DNA of 64,000 nucleotides from Rhynchosporium graminicola (GCA_900074885.1 FJUW01000091.1:279569-343568); one strand, 5' to 3'; shown: positions 1 through 13,749, counted from the first letter of the stretch. The notes: a model not told the origin generated them from the sequence alone. Numbers and translations: made by a program.

Positions 1-1560
1 TTATAAGTAGTACTAGATCGATTTAGTCTTCGCATAATAGCTACTATAAACACTAAGTTCTTTTAGCGTTATTCTAGTTATCTAATTTATCTATTCTGCG
101 AGAGAGAGCGTTAGCAAGTAGATTATACTTCCTAAGTCGATAGGTAATTATAAAGTTATAATCTGCGAGTAGCTTAGCTTATTAGGCTTATCGTGCGTTT
201 AGCTATTTAGAGGTTATAAAGTACTTAAGAGCTTTATAATTAGTAATAACGCGGATCTAATATAGTACGCATAAAAGCTAAGATCTCTAATTACTAAAAG
301 ATCGTATAATTGCGAGTATTTCCTTATTATAGATAGCGTAATTAAGCTCGGCAGGTAGTATAGTCTTAGAGAAGTAAGCTACTAGGAACTAGTCTTTATC
401 GTGCTATTACGATAGTATACCTACTATTACTTTATTACTAGCGTCTGTTTCGATTATATAAGGTAGATATTACTAATAGTAGTAGAGAAGTAGTACTAAA
501 GTGAGAGCGTGCTTTAGGTAATTAAAGGTATCTTTATACTCCCTAGCGAACTGAAATAATATATTATTTTTAGTAAGTTATATAAGAAGTTTTACGATAA
601 TTCCGTAGTCCTTAATAAATCGTTAGTAGAAGTTATAAAAGCTTAAGAATAATTATACGCCCTTAACTATAGTCAGGTAATTCTAAGATTATTTAATATT
701 AACTTTCTTAGGGTCTACCTCGATCCTAGAAGTAAAGATAATAAATCTAAGGTATTTAGTATAAGTAACGTTGAATTTATATTTCTTAAGGTCAGCTTAT
801 AATCTAGCGTCTTATAATCGTTATAGTACCTTATATATATATAATTAATACTATAGTAGGTCATTAGAGTAGATCAGAATATCATCTAGATATACTATAT
901 AGAAGTCGTCTAAGTAGTCGAATAAGACGTTATTCATATATCGCTAGTATATCGCAGGGCCGTTAGTCAGACCGAAAGAGAGTACCTTATACTTATATAT
1001 ATTATAATAGGTCCGGAAGGTTATATACTCTTCAGAGGCTAGATCTATTCGAATTCGGTAGAATACCTAGCGAATATCTAGTTTAGTGAATATCTTAGTA
1101 GTAGAGATTCTAGCTAGAGTTTTATAAATTAATAGAAATAGATATTAATACTTCCTAATAAGGTTATTAAGTACGCGAAAGTCGATATAGAATCTTAGAC
1201 TTCTATTAGCTTTCTTAACGAAAAGAATAAGTATAGCATATAGTACTTAAGAAAGTTCAATAAAACCTTTAGCTAAGTTATTAGTAATATACGCCTTAAC
1301 GACTTCAAGTTCTTCAGCTAATATCTTATATAAGAGGGAGTATTTAAGGCTCTTCTCAGCCCCTTTCTTAAGCTTAATTCGATGATCGCATAAGCGATAA
1401 GAAGGGAGAATATCACTAGCTTCCTTAGAAAAGATATATAACTATTAGCTATACTTATAAGGGATCTGTAGTTCTGAATCCAATTCGCTTAAGCTAATAG
1501 TAAATTACTAGGCGGTTTTACGACGTTCCGTAAGGTTAATAGTTAAAGATATAATAGTAG
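1..1560 (-). pseudogene. Gypsy-A pol remnant (protease end, RT, RNase H)
   Basis: Ty3/gypsy polymerase read on the minus strand and cut by the left window edge. Around 1130-1230 the frame gives the RT block LFVKKANRSLRFYIDFR. Around 850-1000 it gives SFGLTNGPAIY followed by FYIVYLDDILIYS, with the YLDD catalytic box kept. Around 420-450 an RNase H start (ETDASNKVIVGILS) is readable. Many in-frame TAG/TAA codons at positions where CAG, CAA or TGG is expected show RIP damage. The upstream half continues at 4618 after the pogo insertion. The family call is firm; the element cannot be functional. Confidence 0.85.
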
Positions 1561-1760
1561 TACAGTGGAACCCCTGTTATAACGATTGATTCGGGACAGT
1601 TAAAAATATCGTTATAACGGATATATTATTATAAAGGAACGAGTTTATATTATATAAGTTACCTATCAAGGGAACCCTAGGAGAGCGAGTCTCTCTCTAT
1701 AGACTGCAACTCCTACTCGTAGCGCTTAATTACTCGTACATAACTTGTATTTATAGTTCT

Positions 1761-3330
1761 TTACTTCTCTGTAAAGCAAAGTAATACCTTTAAAGCCTGC
1801 TTTGCGTCTTGAATAGAGTATTCTAGCTCTAGAACTGAGTCTCTAGCCTCTTCTTTATCCTCTGGAGTTTCGCTTTGCAAGTGATCTTCTATTATCTCTT
1901 GTAATAAAGCGTTATTAGTCTGCTCGTTCTCTATATTAATTGCGTCCGTTATAGCTTCTTCCGGGGGGTTCAAGAAGTTACTTAAACTTATAGCGTCCCT
2001 GATATCTGCTACTGTTGAAGCTTATTGATAAAGCTATATAAGATCAGCTAGCTGAGGTGATATCGGAAGAGCTATTAGAGCTACGACTAGAGTTGATTTC
2101 CGGAAGCAGTTATAAATTGTCGTATTACTGACGTTTATAAACTAACTCCGGAATACTTATCGTAGAGCTAAGTAGACGTTTATAGATTATACTAGCTTAT
2201 CTCCTCTTTTAAGGCAGTCGATTATATATTATAGCTAATAACGATAGTAATAGGCCTTAAGATTCTGAATAATACCTTAATTAAGAGGTTAGAAACGACT
2301 TGTCGAGTTTAGAGGTAGCTAGCAAATCCGAATATTCGCAGGTAGCGGATATAGTTCTAAGCTAGTATAATAAGCTGAGAAGTTATCTATAGCTAGTAAG
2401 ATAGTTCTATTACTAATATAGCGATAGAAAGCTTTTAGCTAGTTAACTATGATAACTGTATTTATCTAAGCCTTCTTATTCTACCGCTACTCGCTTCCTA
2501 TAGTCGAAACGCTGATATTCCGTAAAGCGCGCGGCGTTTTATGCTTTCTAATATACTATATTAGAAGCTTATCACTTCCTATGGCGTTTATATAAATAAT
2601 AAGAGATATTCGAGACTTGTCCTTCTTCAGGCTAGCGCGGGGTTGTATTAATAGACCGCGAGAAGGGGTTATTCTCCAGAATAAGCCGGTTTCGTCCATA
2701 TTATATATATCCTCCTTGTTATATTCGCCGGCTAGTGTTCGTAGAGCCTTTATCTCGTCTTTAGTCGATTCTGGTACAGAGGCGTCTTCTCTAAAGCGCT
2801 ATTGTACTCGTACGTTATATCTCTTCTTATAGCTTTTAAGCTAGCGTTTACTGAATTCAGAGTAAGGCTTACCCTGATATTAAGGTAATTAGTGCTAGAG
2901 AGTCTGCGCCTTCTGCCGTATGATTTCACCTATTATAAACCCTCCGCGAGCCTTAATCTGAAGCTGCTATTATATAAGAATCTGCTCTAAGTCTTCCTAA
3001 TAGCCTACTTGTAGTCGTGACTATATGCTATCAATTGCTGAAGCTATAGACGTGTCGTCAAGGTAGGAGAAATGAGCTCTAAGAGACTCTGATATAGTTA
3101 ACTAGCTAATCTTATAGTTGAATTAAGTATAGAACTAATTAATATAAGCCTTATGAGACGGTATAGGCGTTTAGGAGCTTCGCTAGCGTCGTAGAGCTCG
3201 TTGCTACTCAATTGTAATTAATATTCGAGGCATACTAAGCTAAACTGATATAACGATATACGGCAATTTAGTAACGATATCGTTGATATTAGGAATTATA
3301 TAAGAAAACGCTCCGTCCGTGGAAATATAT
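1761..3330 (-). pseudogene. Pogo/jerky-type DDE transposase, RIP-inactivated
   Basis: Minus-strand coding sequence. Between about 2620 and 2830 it gives KALRTLAGEYNKEDIYNMDE followed by TGLFWRITPSRGL. The NMDETG block carries the first catalytic Asp of pogo/Tigger DDE enzymes. The 1761-1973 stretch is an acidic 70-residue tail ending ALKVLLCFTEK, like the C-terminal helix of Tigger/jerky proteins. Stops at expected Gln and Trp codons interrupt it. The 71-residue plus-strand frame at 2617 is the shadow of this gene. The same segment recurs at 3362-4591. Confidence 0.75.
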
Positions 3331-4591
3331 CGCTATAATAGAAATATCGTTGTAACGGTGNACGTTTATAAACTAACTCCGGAATACTTATCGTAGAGCT
3401 AAGTAGACGTTTATAGATTATACTAGCTTATCTCCTCTTTTAAGGCAGTCGATTATATATTATAGCTAATAACGATAGTAATAGGCCTTAAGATTCTGAA
3501 TAATACCTTAATTAAGAGGTTAGAAACGACTTGTCGAGTTTAGAGGTAGCTAGCAAATCCGAATATTCGCAGGTAGCGGATATAGTTCTAAGCTAGTATA
3601 ATAAGCTGAGAAGTTATCTATAGCTAGTAAGATAGTTCTATTACTAATATAGCGATAGAAAGCTTTTAGCTAGTTAACTATGATAACTGTATTTATCTAA
3701 GCCTTCTTATTCTACCGCTACTCGCTTCCTATAGTCGAAACGCTGATATTCCGTAAAGCGCGCGGCGTTTTATGCTTTCTAATATACTATATTAGAAGCT
3801 TATCACTTCCTATGGCGTTTATATAAATAATAAGAGATATTCGAGACTTGTCCTTCTTCAGGCTAGCGCGGGGTTGTATTAATAGACCGCGAGAAGGGGT
3901 TATTCTCCAGAATAAGCCGGTTTCGTCCATATTATATATATCCTCCTTGTTATATTCGCCGGCTAGTGTTCGTAGAGCCTTTATCTCGTCTTTAGTCGAT
4001 TCTGGTACAGAGGCGTCTTCTCTAAAGCGCTATTGTACTCGTACGTTATATCTCTTCTTATAGCTTTTAAGCTAGCGTTTACTGAATTCAGAGTAAGGCT
4101 TACCCTGATATTAAGGTAATTAGTGCTAGAGAGTCTGCGCCTTCTGCCGTATGATTTCACCTATTATAAACCCTCCGCGAGCCTTAATCTGAAGCTGCTA
4201 TTATATAAGAATCTGCTCTAAGTCTTCCTAATAGCCTACTTGTAGTCGTGACTATATGCTATCAATTGCTGAAGCTATAGACGTGTCGTCAAGGTAGGAG
4301 AAATGAGCTCTAAGAGACTCTGATATAGTTAACTAGCTAATCTTATAGTTGAATTAAGTATAGAACTAATTAATATAAGCCTTATGAGACGGTATAGGCG
4401 TTTAGGAGCTTCGCTAGCGTCGTAGAGCTCGTTGCTACTCAATTGTAATTAATATTCGAGGCATACTAAGCTAAACTGATATAACGATATACGGCAATTT
4501 AGTAACGATATCGTTGATATTAGGAATTATATAAGAAAACGCTCCGTCCGTGGAAATATATCGCTATAATAGAAATATCGTTGTAACGGTG
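2131..4591. repeat. 1,230-bp exact direct duplication around one N
   Basis: Bases 2131-3360 recur at 3362-4591, offset 1,231, with the single N at 3361 between them. Everywhere I compared, including the whole 71-residue shadow frame, the copies are identical. Perfect identity is odd inside RIP-mutated DNA. The copies abut exactly at the N, which fits two contig ends with a shared overlap joined by a placeholder gap. Confidence 0.9.
3361..3361. other. Single-base assembly gap (N)
   Basis: This is the only ambiguous base noticed in the window. It lies exactly between the two copies of the duplicated segment, which suggests a scaffold join rather than an uncertain base call. Confidence 0.95.
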
Positions 4592-4617
4592 ATCGTTATA
4601 ATAGGGGTTTCACTGTA

Positions 4618-7500
4618 TTATATTACTAAACTGCGATTCGGTTATTAAGAAGCTTATCTATCTCGTGAAGGGTAATAGAGAAGATCTTATTATTAGAAGA
4701 CTTCTAGTATTTATATAAGAGATAGAAGGCTAAGCTACTAATTAAATAAATCTCTAGCGCAAGAGGCTCTAGAAGAGATCTAAGCACACGAGGTGATCTT
4801 AGTCGCTTCCGAAATATCGTAGTAGCTATATTTATACTTTAAGTAGCTTCTATTAAGTCGTAAGATAGTATTCTAAGTAACTATTAATCTATAGTATAAA
4901 TTACATAGGCGTAGTCTTATACGTAAGTCTTTAAAGTAAAGACTTCTAATTAGGGTTAAAGTAGAGATTTACGCGGGATATAAGCGATAATATCGCTAAA
5001 TCGTACGCACTTCGGCCGTATATTAGTAGCTTCTCTAGAGTATAAAGACTTCTCTTTACTACTCTATTCTTATTCTTTAGATAATAAATACTTAGGCTTA
5101 TCGTATCTATAATAAGTAGTATAAACGCCGGAGAAATAGTCCTAACTGATCGGCAGTAGTAATAGAGGGTTAATTACCTATAGAATACTCTCTAGGGGAG
5201 AGTTTTAGATGTTTTTATAGCTATAAGTCTCCCTAGAAGTACGCTTCCGAGCTAGTAATAGTCGTTTAATAATAGAGATAGAGTTAATAATAGCTCGAAT
5301 ATTAATAGGAGAGTTAGCTGCGCTTCGCTATTCCTCGTACGCTTCCTAGAACTGATCAAGATATTCGTTTCGTTCGTTAGTATCGTGTTAGTAGCGCTAG
5401 TAAGTATAGTGTTTACGTAAGTCCTTGATCTCGATCAGAGAGCTATAAACGTTACTAGAAGGAGTATATAGTAGCTAAATAATCTATCGTTTAGAGGTAT
5501 CTAAGAGTACTTGATATTCCGAAAGCTAAGTCCTTCAGAGTATAATAATATAGTTTCCGAGAGTAGTAATAAGAAAAGGAGTAAATACCTAAACACGACG
5601 ATCTACTATTAAATTAAGTATCGTATAGTAACTAATAGTACTACTATTAACGCTATTAAAGCCTTTAATAGGAATTACGTTTAGCAGAAGGTAAATTAAA
5701 AGTTTTAAGAAGAAGAAAAGAGATTTAAGAAAAGAATAATTAATAAAATAGTATCTATTAGCTTCAGAATCGAGAAGTGCAAGTAGCTTATACGAGAGTC
5801 TATTCTTAGTAAGAGTAGCACGTATAGTAAATAATTAACTACTAAGAAGCTTCGTAAGGTTAAGATATCGCATATCTCGTATACTACTTAGGAAGGAGTC
5901 TTTCCCTAGGCGTAGTCTTTTGCTAGCGGTTTAATATACTCCTAGACGTTATTATACGTTTCTTTATTATTATTATCTTCTGACTTACTATTAACGTCGT
6001 TATTAGTATTAATTATATTAATTCGATACGGAGTATTAGGTCGAGCTAACGATAAGCGTAGGTATAAAGTAGGCGTAAAGTAATAAGAAGTATTCGCTAG
6101 CGATTATACATAAGGCGTATTATTTCGTATAGAGTATAATACTTATTTACTAGTTATACTAGTGTTCTCGGGCGTAAGAAGACTAATTTGCGGATAAGAA
6201 GAAGAGTTAGTACTATAGCGCTAGGAGGAAGTATTTATAGGGCGTTCCCGAGTCGCGCTAGCCTTAGCCGAAGACTCGGAATAGTAAGTCTTTTCAATAA
6301 ATTAACCTTAGTCTTCAGCTTATATAGTCTTAACGTATTCTTCTAGTATCCTTAACGTTCGGTACTATTAGAAGAGCTATTTCCGTAGCTATATAGGTAG
6401 CTTCTCCTATAAGTCTATTTTCAGAGTCGATTAATTATTTACTTTAGCTTTACGAGCTAGCGTACGAAACTCGTAGTAGAATATCTAGAAGGTCTACTTA
6501 TAATCTATCTTTAGCGCGAAGTAGCTAGCTCTTATAGTTTATTAGTCGTATAGATTAGATAAGAAGGAGACGAGTTAAGTAATCATATCGAGTGAATCGA
6601 TTATACTGCTTTTTTCGTTATATTCTAGTTCTAAGAATAAGAGTTCCAGGTAAGTTCTAGCTATTCCTTACGTTTAGTTAAGTAACTAATCTTTATAGTG
6701 ATCTTCGTCGATAAAGTAGCTAGAGTAGCGCCGGAGGGCGTTAAATATCTACACTTCCTAGAGTTTTAGAGAGTAGTCGATTCTATTAAAGAGCTTATTT
6801 AGAAGATTCAATATCTTCTCTATACGCGTAGCGTATAATATTAATAATATTCCTCTAGTAGATTATTCTCGATAACGATTATTAAGCGTAAGAGTAGCGT
6901 TATCTTCTTTAATTAATAATAGTAGTATTATACGCGATTAAACGTTATTAAACGATATAGACTTAGTAGAGCGCTAGGTAGTTAACTAGCGTAGTTCTAG
7001 GAACTCGTCCCGTAACTAACGTAGTTCTGCAGATAAGTCGATATTTAATTATCTCTCCTCTACGAGCTTCCTTTCTGCTTCTTATAGCTAATAAGCGCGG
7101 TCTTCCTATAAGTTATTTATAGTTACTATTAATATAAGGGTATTATTAGGGAGGTTTAGCGACTCGGTGAGTTCGTTAATTATAATAAGAGTTAGAGAGC
7201 TTAACTCGGACGAGGCGTTATCGCGAGTACTCTTTACTATAGAGAGAGGTAAGTTACAGCGAGTATTATAAGTTGCTGAAGAATAGGAGGTAAAGGGAGT
7301 CGGAGAACTAGTAGTCGATTTATCGGACTGAGGTTGCTTCAGTTTAAGTGCTATTCTTTAAGTTTATACTTAGTATAAGCTTTCTCTATATAGTATAATC
7401 TCTTGCGTTTAGTAGCTCTAGGTATAGAGGTATAATATAAGTAGATATTTACTATCTTCCTAGATATAAGTAAAAGAGTTATAGATAATATAACGCTTAC
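4618..7500 (-). mobile_element. Gypsy-A remnant, gag to protease side
   Basis: AT-rich, RIP-mutated continuation of the gypsy element whose pol lies at 1-1560. The transposon at 1563-4615 interrupts one minus-strand frame that resumes at about 4618. No open frame above 60 codons remains. By position this part should hold gag and the start of pol, but I could not identify a specific gag motif. Confidence in the detailed content is low. Confidence 0.5.
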
Positions 7501-7804
7501 TCTAGAAAGGTCTTAAAACTACCTGAGTAATAAGATCTCATATTACTATAAATATGAAGTAGTAAGAATCACTTGAGAATCTACAACTAAGGAGTGAAGA
7601 AGTAGAGAGAGAAGGGAAGTATATATATAAAAAGGGGCCCCTAAATTCTACTCTTATAATCTCGCTTAGCAGTAAGTGTTTCTACTAATAGGGAGAAACC
7701 TCCAAACCTGACCAGTCGTCACAGAGATACCTATAATACCTGTGAACTTAGGCCACGGTATCTATCCTTCTCCTTATATAATATTCAGGTAAGCTATTAT
7801 TATA
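7501..7804 (-). repeat. LTR-like junction of gypsy-A and outer gypsy-B
   Basis: Bases from about 7724 to 7804 match the end of the gypsy-B LTR (compare 16460-16546 and 25250-25338). They are followed at 7805 by a CT-rich tract that on the minus strand is a polypurine tract (AGGGGGAGGGTAA) next to the LTR. Bases 7501-7720 do not align convincingly to the gypsy-B LTR. They hold their own TATA-like run (tatatatataaaaa) and probably derive from the gypsy-A LTR. The outer gypsy-B therefore has a chimeric or truncated left LTR. Confidence 0.5.
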
Positions 7805-8329
7805 TTACCCTCCCCCTAAGAAGAGCTTGACCCTAAGCTCAGAAGGTTATAATTTATACCAGAAATCGGCTTTTATTATAACTGTTTTCGTCGATATTCG
7901 CGTAATAGATACTAGCTACTCTTTAATAGTAGTAAATTCTTTATTAGATACTAACTAGTTATATTATTATAATAGTACTACATTAGTTATAGCTTCTAAA
8001 TCAGGCGGTAAGCTATATCTGCTTTATCTATTTATAGTGGGAGTCGAGTTTAAGTAGGGCGTAGGGTATATAAAGGAAGGGGTTTACTAATATTAGGGCT
8101 TTCTTTCTTTAACCTCGATAACTACTTAAACTATAAGTTTACTCTCCTTAGATTATAATAAAGTTATTAAAGTAGCTATCTTTATTAATACTATAGTAGT
8201 ATTACTATAATCTTATATGTTAATCGACTTAATTAACCTTTCTCCTCTTATAAGTAAGTTACTTACCTTAGAGTTAGAGATACTTTCCAGATAAGATATA
8301 GGAGTTTCATAGGTCTATAACGCTAATAC

Positions 8330-9260
8330 CTCTAGTGCCTCTACTAGTACCTACCAGTGCTCTTTCGGCGGCGTATTATATATATTACTTATAATACATT
8401 CGCGCTTTCCTTAAGCTAAAGTATAATAATACTCTTACTCTAGAACTTCTCTATTTATTTAATAAGCTTAACTCTAAGCTTTATAAGTATTATATAGTAT
8501 TAAAGAGTAGTTATAAGTATATAAGTTATCCGATCTTAAGTATAGTTATATATATTAATATATTATAGTTACTTAATTATATTAATATAGAGTATATTAT
8601 CCTATCCGGTTTACTTCTAAGTAATAAAGCTAGAGATCTGAAGCTAAATCGGGGCGGTATTATAGCTACTTATAAGGCTATTAATCAGATCTATTATCTC
8701 GCGAAATCTACTGCTCCTACTATTATATTAGAGATTACTACTATATAGTTAGTAAAGACTTAAGCTTTAAGACGATCTATAGAGAAAGTATTTAAGGAGT
8801 TAGAGTTTATTAAAGTAATAAGTTAAGATCTTTAAACTCTTAGATATTAATATAATACTGATATAATATAAGATTTAGATATTCTAATAGTAGATTCGGC
8901 GAAATCTAAGTTAATAGTATAAATAGTATTAAAGTAGATAAAAGAGTTAAATACTATTATATAGGAATTTATAAAGAAAGCTATATTTAAAGCTATAATA
9001 TCTAATACTAGAGGAAAAAGGAATTTACTTTCTAGTTTAGAGATAGTATTAGATCTAGATACTCTCAGACTCTCTCTAAAGAAGAAAGCTTATAGGATTA
9101 GCTATTATACTCGATCTACTACTAAAGCTATATTAGTAAATTTAAGTAAGGAGTTAGATATAATAGTTCTAGTTCTAGATATTCCAGATTTACTAGAAGC
9201 TCCGGAGACCTTAGGGGAGAAAGCTAGTAAAGTAGAAGTAATAGAGGAAGTAGAGTTTTA
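8330..9260 (+). pseudogene. Antisense accessory ORF of outer gypsy-B
   Basis: A plus-strand frame, opposite to pol, lying between the 3' LTR and the integrase end of pol. It has many RIP stops but matches in one frame the better preserved copy at 17077-18005. Shared blocks include LKKKAYRISYYTRSTTKAIL and a C-terminal run rich in Lys, Glu and Leu (KELDIIVLVLDIPDLLEAPE). Conservation in this frame between two copies argues for a former protein. No known domain recognised. Confidence 0.5.
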
Positions 9261-9299
9261 GATATAGTATTATTATAAAGTATAATCAGAGGATTATCC

Positions 9300-12200
9300 T
9301 AAGTAATAAATTTTTAATACTAATATCTATAATAGTTTATTATTCTCTAAGTAATTATAGTTATTTATTCTATCTTCTTAAGCTTTAATCTATTAATCTA
9401 GTTTACGTAGAAGTCCGAGTTTACTTAAGTTAATAGTATAAAAGTCTCTGAGCTTATATAGAATACTTATTAAGTCGGAAGTATTATATTAAGTTAAGTC
9501 TAAGTCGTAACCTAGCTAGCTAACTTAATACTTCAGATTACCTCTTAAGAGCAATATAGTAAGTATATCTTATAACTTCTACTCTTCTTAAGTAGCGATA
9601 ATCTCCGGGGGTGAGTTTAGTAGCTTCTAGCTTAATAATAGGTCGTCCGAGTCCTTAAAGAGTAATTCTGAAGCGAATATATTATATATAGAAGATCTAG
9701 AAAGTAAATCTAGCTTATAGAAGTATCTAATCTTAGCTAAGACTTAGTATAATCTTACTTAGAAGCTAGATAGCTTTTTACTTAGCTAGTAATTCTTAAG
9801 GTTCCTTATAGAGAGAAATACCTTATCTCTAACTTCCTAGTCGATACTACGCTGTTTCAGGTCAGTTATAGCGCTTATCTTTTACTAAGTAGCTAGTATA
9901 TTAGCCTTTATAAACTCGATAGCGGATCTAGTATATTTAGCTAAGGATTTAGTATTAATATAATTAAGCTTCTCTTATAATATTAATATAATAAGTTACT
10001 TCTAATCCTATCTATTCCGTAGTAATATACTATATTTAAGAGTATATAGCGCTATACTAATAGAATCGTAAGGTAAAGTTACTTAAGCGCGGTCTATTAT
10101 TAGTAGTAGTTCGCCTTAGTTACTTTAGTAGTAATTAATAAAAGGTCTAAAGTATTAGTTAATATACTAGTTTATAATCTCTATTTATCTATCGGTTTAC
10201 TAGTAGAAGGAAGTAGAGAGCTTAATCTTAACTCTAATTATATAGTAAAACTCTTACTAGAAAGATAAGATAAACTAAGCTCCTTAGTCAAATAAAATTA
10301 ACTCTAGGGTATATCCGAAATAATATATTTATTAGATAAATAGTATAGCTATCCCGCGGGTATCGATATAATAGTAGTATAATATTAATATAGAGTCCTT
10401 CCCTAGGTAATTAATAAATACTAATATCCTATTAAATTCTTAGTTATTAGGTAGGAAGTCCTTAAAATCCATAGCTAAGTACTATATAAGGTAGCTAGGT
10501 ACTAGTAATAAGTAGAGGAATCCTTACTATTTTATCTGCTTCGGATAAGGGTACTAATAAGAGTAGTATTTATAAGTATACTATTTTATATCTGATATAA
10601 GTCCTTTCTAGTAGTAATAGGTAGAAATTATTTCGGTAGTCTTATAAGTATTTAAATCAGTAGAGGAAACTTAATTATAGATTTTGCTAATTAAATAGGT
10701 ATATAATAGGATATAGTATTATACGTATAGATAACTATTATAAAGTAGTAAGCTATTATTAATAGTATAGCTATTTCCTAATATATCCTATTTATTAAAG
10801 AATAATTTTCAGTTAGATTAGTATAGTTTCTCGATTAAATTAAAAGAGTTATATGCGAGTTCTAAAAGTATATTAGTACTTAGCGATAATAGATAAATAT
10901 AGCTAATCTAATCGATAAAATATTTAGCTAATTCCGTATTAATCCTAAGATCTAAGTAGTCTAGTAATAATAAAACCCGAGATCTACTATCCTATTTCTA
11001 CTATTCCTGCGTCTTTAAGTCCTATTCCTTATAGCTAAGGATATTAGCTTTAGTATTATCTTTACTAAGCGTATATATAATTTGAAAGTTAAATTCGAAA
11101 AGGAATTCTATCTATCTAGCTTACTTACTAGTTAGGACCTTAGTAGTTATAAAGTATTCTAAGGATCGATAGTCCGTATATACGCTAGTATAGCGTTATA
11201 GAGATATGAGTTCCGGTCTCTATTTCCGGAAAGACTTAATAATAGCGTATAGCTCCTTATAATAGATCTCCTAGTTTAGTTAATATCTATTAAGAAAATA
11301 AGAATAGAATCTAATTAGATAATACTAATTATCTTAATATAATTAGGAGATAATTCTAGCTATTATACTATCGGAGGTATTAGTTTCTAGTTTAGTCTAT
11401 AATTCAGGGTCGAAATAGTATAGTTTCTATACTAATAGTAGCTATTAACGTAAATCGTCGAAAGACTTCTTATAATCGTTAGTAAAATTCTATAGTACTA
11501 TAGGCCGAGTAAGTACTAAGAGAGGTTTAGCGATAAGGCCGAAATTCCGAATAAATTAATAGTAGAACTTATAGAATCCTAGGAAGGATTTCATAACTAT
11601 TATTATTTCGGGGTACTTCTAATCTACTAATAGTACTACTTTCTCGGGATCTAGCTCGATTCTATTAGTAGTAATAATATATCCGAGGTATTTAGTCCGA
11701 GTAATATAGAACTCGCTTTTCTTAATATCTACTTAGAGTCCGGTATCTATTAAGCGTTATAGTACTAATTTAATATATTCCTTATATTCTTAGAGCGTTT
11801 CTGAGTATATAAGAATATTATCTAGGTAAGCTATATAGAAGTTATCTAAGTAGTCTAGTAATATATTATTCATATATCGTTAGTATATACTAGGTCTATT
11901 ATAGAGCCTAAAAGGTAATGCTTTATATTTATAAGATCTGAAGCGGGTTCGGAAAGTAATATACTCCTCTGATTCGAGGTCTATATAAATATAGTTAAAT
12001 ACTACCCGGATATCTAGTTTAGTAAAAATTACTACTTTAGATATACGAGTTAAGAGCTTATCGATCCTAGGTATTAGATACGAATCCTTTCGAGTGATTA
12101 TATTAAGCTTATAATAGTTAATATAAAAGCGTAATCCTCTATTAGCTTTCTTAATAAATAGTATAAGTAATACGAAAGGACTTTAGCTAGATTCGATAAA

Positions 12201-13740
12201 TCCCTTATCTAAGTTCTCTATAAGATACTCCTTAGTTACTTATAGTTCCTCTATAAACTACTAATATAAGACCGAATATATATTAAGTAATAGTTCTTCT
12301 AGAATAATTTTATAATCGTATAAGTAATATAGTAGAAGAATATCAGAATCCTACTTAGAAAAAGCTTCCTTAAGAGTATAGTACTATTCTAGTAGCTTTT
12401 CGGCTATAAGTTATTCAGTATTAGGATCCTTAGGGAAATCGCTATCTAGATAATCTTATAAGATATAATATATCTTATAGATATTAATAAAGAATAATTT
12501 AGAACTTTCGCGTTTTATATTAAAATAAAAAGCTATAATATTAATTTAGTAAATCAGAACTAGTTTCTAGATCCTCGGGAATTAAGAGGTGCACTTATAG
12601 TAGAGTCTTAGCGTAAGTACTTTTCTTAATACTTTTAAAGAAGGAAAGAGTTCGGATTCCTTAGTAATAAGCGGAAATAAGTTAAATAGTAAGAATCGTA
12701 TATTAATATACTATATTACTACTATTTAGTATAATCAGTATTAATCTAGCTGATTCATAGCTAAGTCCCGCGCGTTAATATTAATTTAGTAAAATTAGTT
12801 AATAATAAGTTTATAAGATAGTAAAGTTATAATTATCTTCTTATTATATCAGAAAGTAGCTAGATAGTATTCCAGCTATATTAGCTTATAATAGAGTATA
12901 TCGAGTTCAACTTGAAATAGTTATATCTATTTAATACTAATAATTATATCTTATTATCTTAAATCGAGGAGAATAAAAGAGTAATTATAAATACGCTTAT
13001 TATTAATAGAAAAATATAAATATATAAAATAAGTAATATAAGTTCTAATAGACTATTAGAAACTATATATTAGAATAGAGTAAAGTAGTAGCTCGATTCT
13101 AATACTAAGGGCCCCTGATAGTTATCTGGTAAAAGTACGATTAATAAATAAGTAACCGTTCGCTCTAGTATTAATTAAGCTATTTATAGAGACTCTTAGC
13201 TTATTTATACTAACTATAATTAAATATATAAATTACTTACCTCTTATTGAGGAGTTAAAGTTAAGATTAGAGAGGTTATACTTATATAGACCTAAGAAGG
13301 AGTTTTTACTTAGATCTTATTATTTCCCTTCTATATCGGTCCAAATTCGGAAAGTAAGTCTCCTACTGCCTCCTTAGTCGCTCCTCCCTCTTCCGGAAAT
13401 TTATCGATTAGTTATACTTTAAGCGGGTTAAAGTAATCTAGCTTAATATAACTAAGCTATCTATAACTATGATACTTAGGGAGTTCTCCGGTCGAGGTAG
13501 CAGGGCGTTTTAGCGCGGAGGGAGTATTAGCTTATACTAGGGTAGAGGTTCGTACATATAGTATAGGAGTAGTTTATCGAGGGGCTAAGCTTAGGGACTA
13601 GTAAGGAGTAGAACTAGAAGAGGTTATAGTAGTAATAATAAGCTTATAATACTATATCTAGGTAATAGCTTTCTCAGGATAGGTATATTCCGAGTTAAAG
13701 TAACGCTTAGTATTAAAAGAAAGTAATAACTTAACTATAG
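9300..13740 (-). pseudogene. Gypsy-B pol, outer copy
   Basis: Minus-strand polymerase. At about 12130-12190 the RT block LFIKKANRGLRFYIN is readable. At about 11790-11880 the catalytic region reads YMNNILLDYLDNFYIAYLDN, with YLDD changed to YLDN (GAT to AAT), a RIP-type change. Integrase should lie toward 10000-10700 but is too damaged to locate residues. The gene is dead. Confidence 0.75.
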
Positions 13741-13749
13741 AAGTATAAT

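Larger units (their letters stand above)
1563..4615 (-). mobile_element. Pogo/Tigger-type DNA transposon inserted in gypsy-A
   Basis: Terminal inverted repeats are visible: the left end begins CAGTGGAACCCCTGTTATAA, and the reverse complement of the right end begins CAGTGAAACCCCTATTATAA. Both are flanked by TA (1561-1562 and 4616-4617), the expected Tc1/mariner-pogo target duplication. It encodes a RIP-damaged transposase on the minus strand. As assembled it is 3.05 kb. If the duplication around the N at 3361 is collapsed it becomes about 1.8 kb, a normal size for this group. Confidence 0.85.

Noticed and set aside
2617..2832. 71-codon plus-strand frame, repeated at 3848-4063
   Set aside because: Antisense shadow of the pogo transposase; the opposite strand carries the recognisable DDE block.
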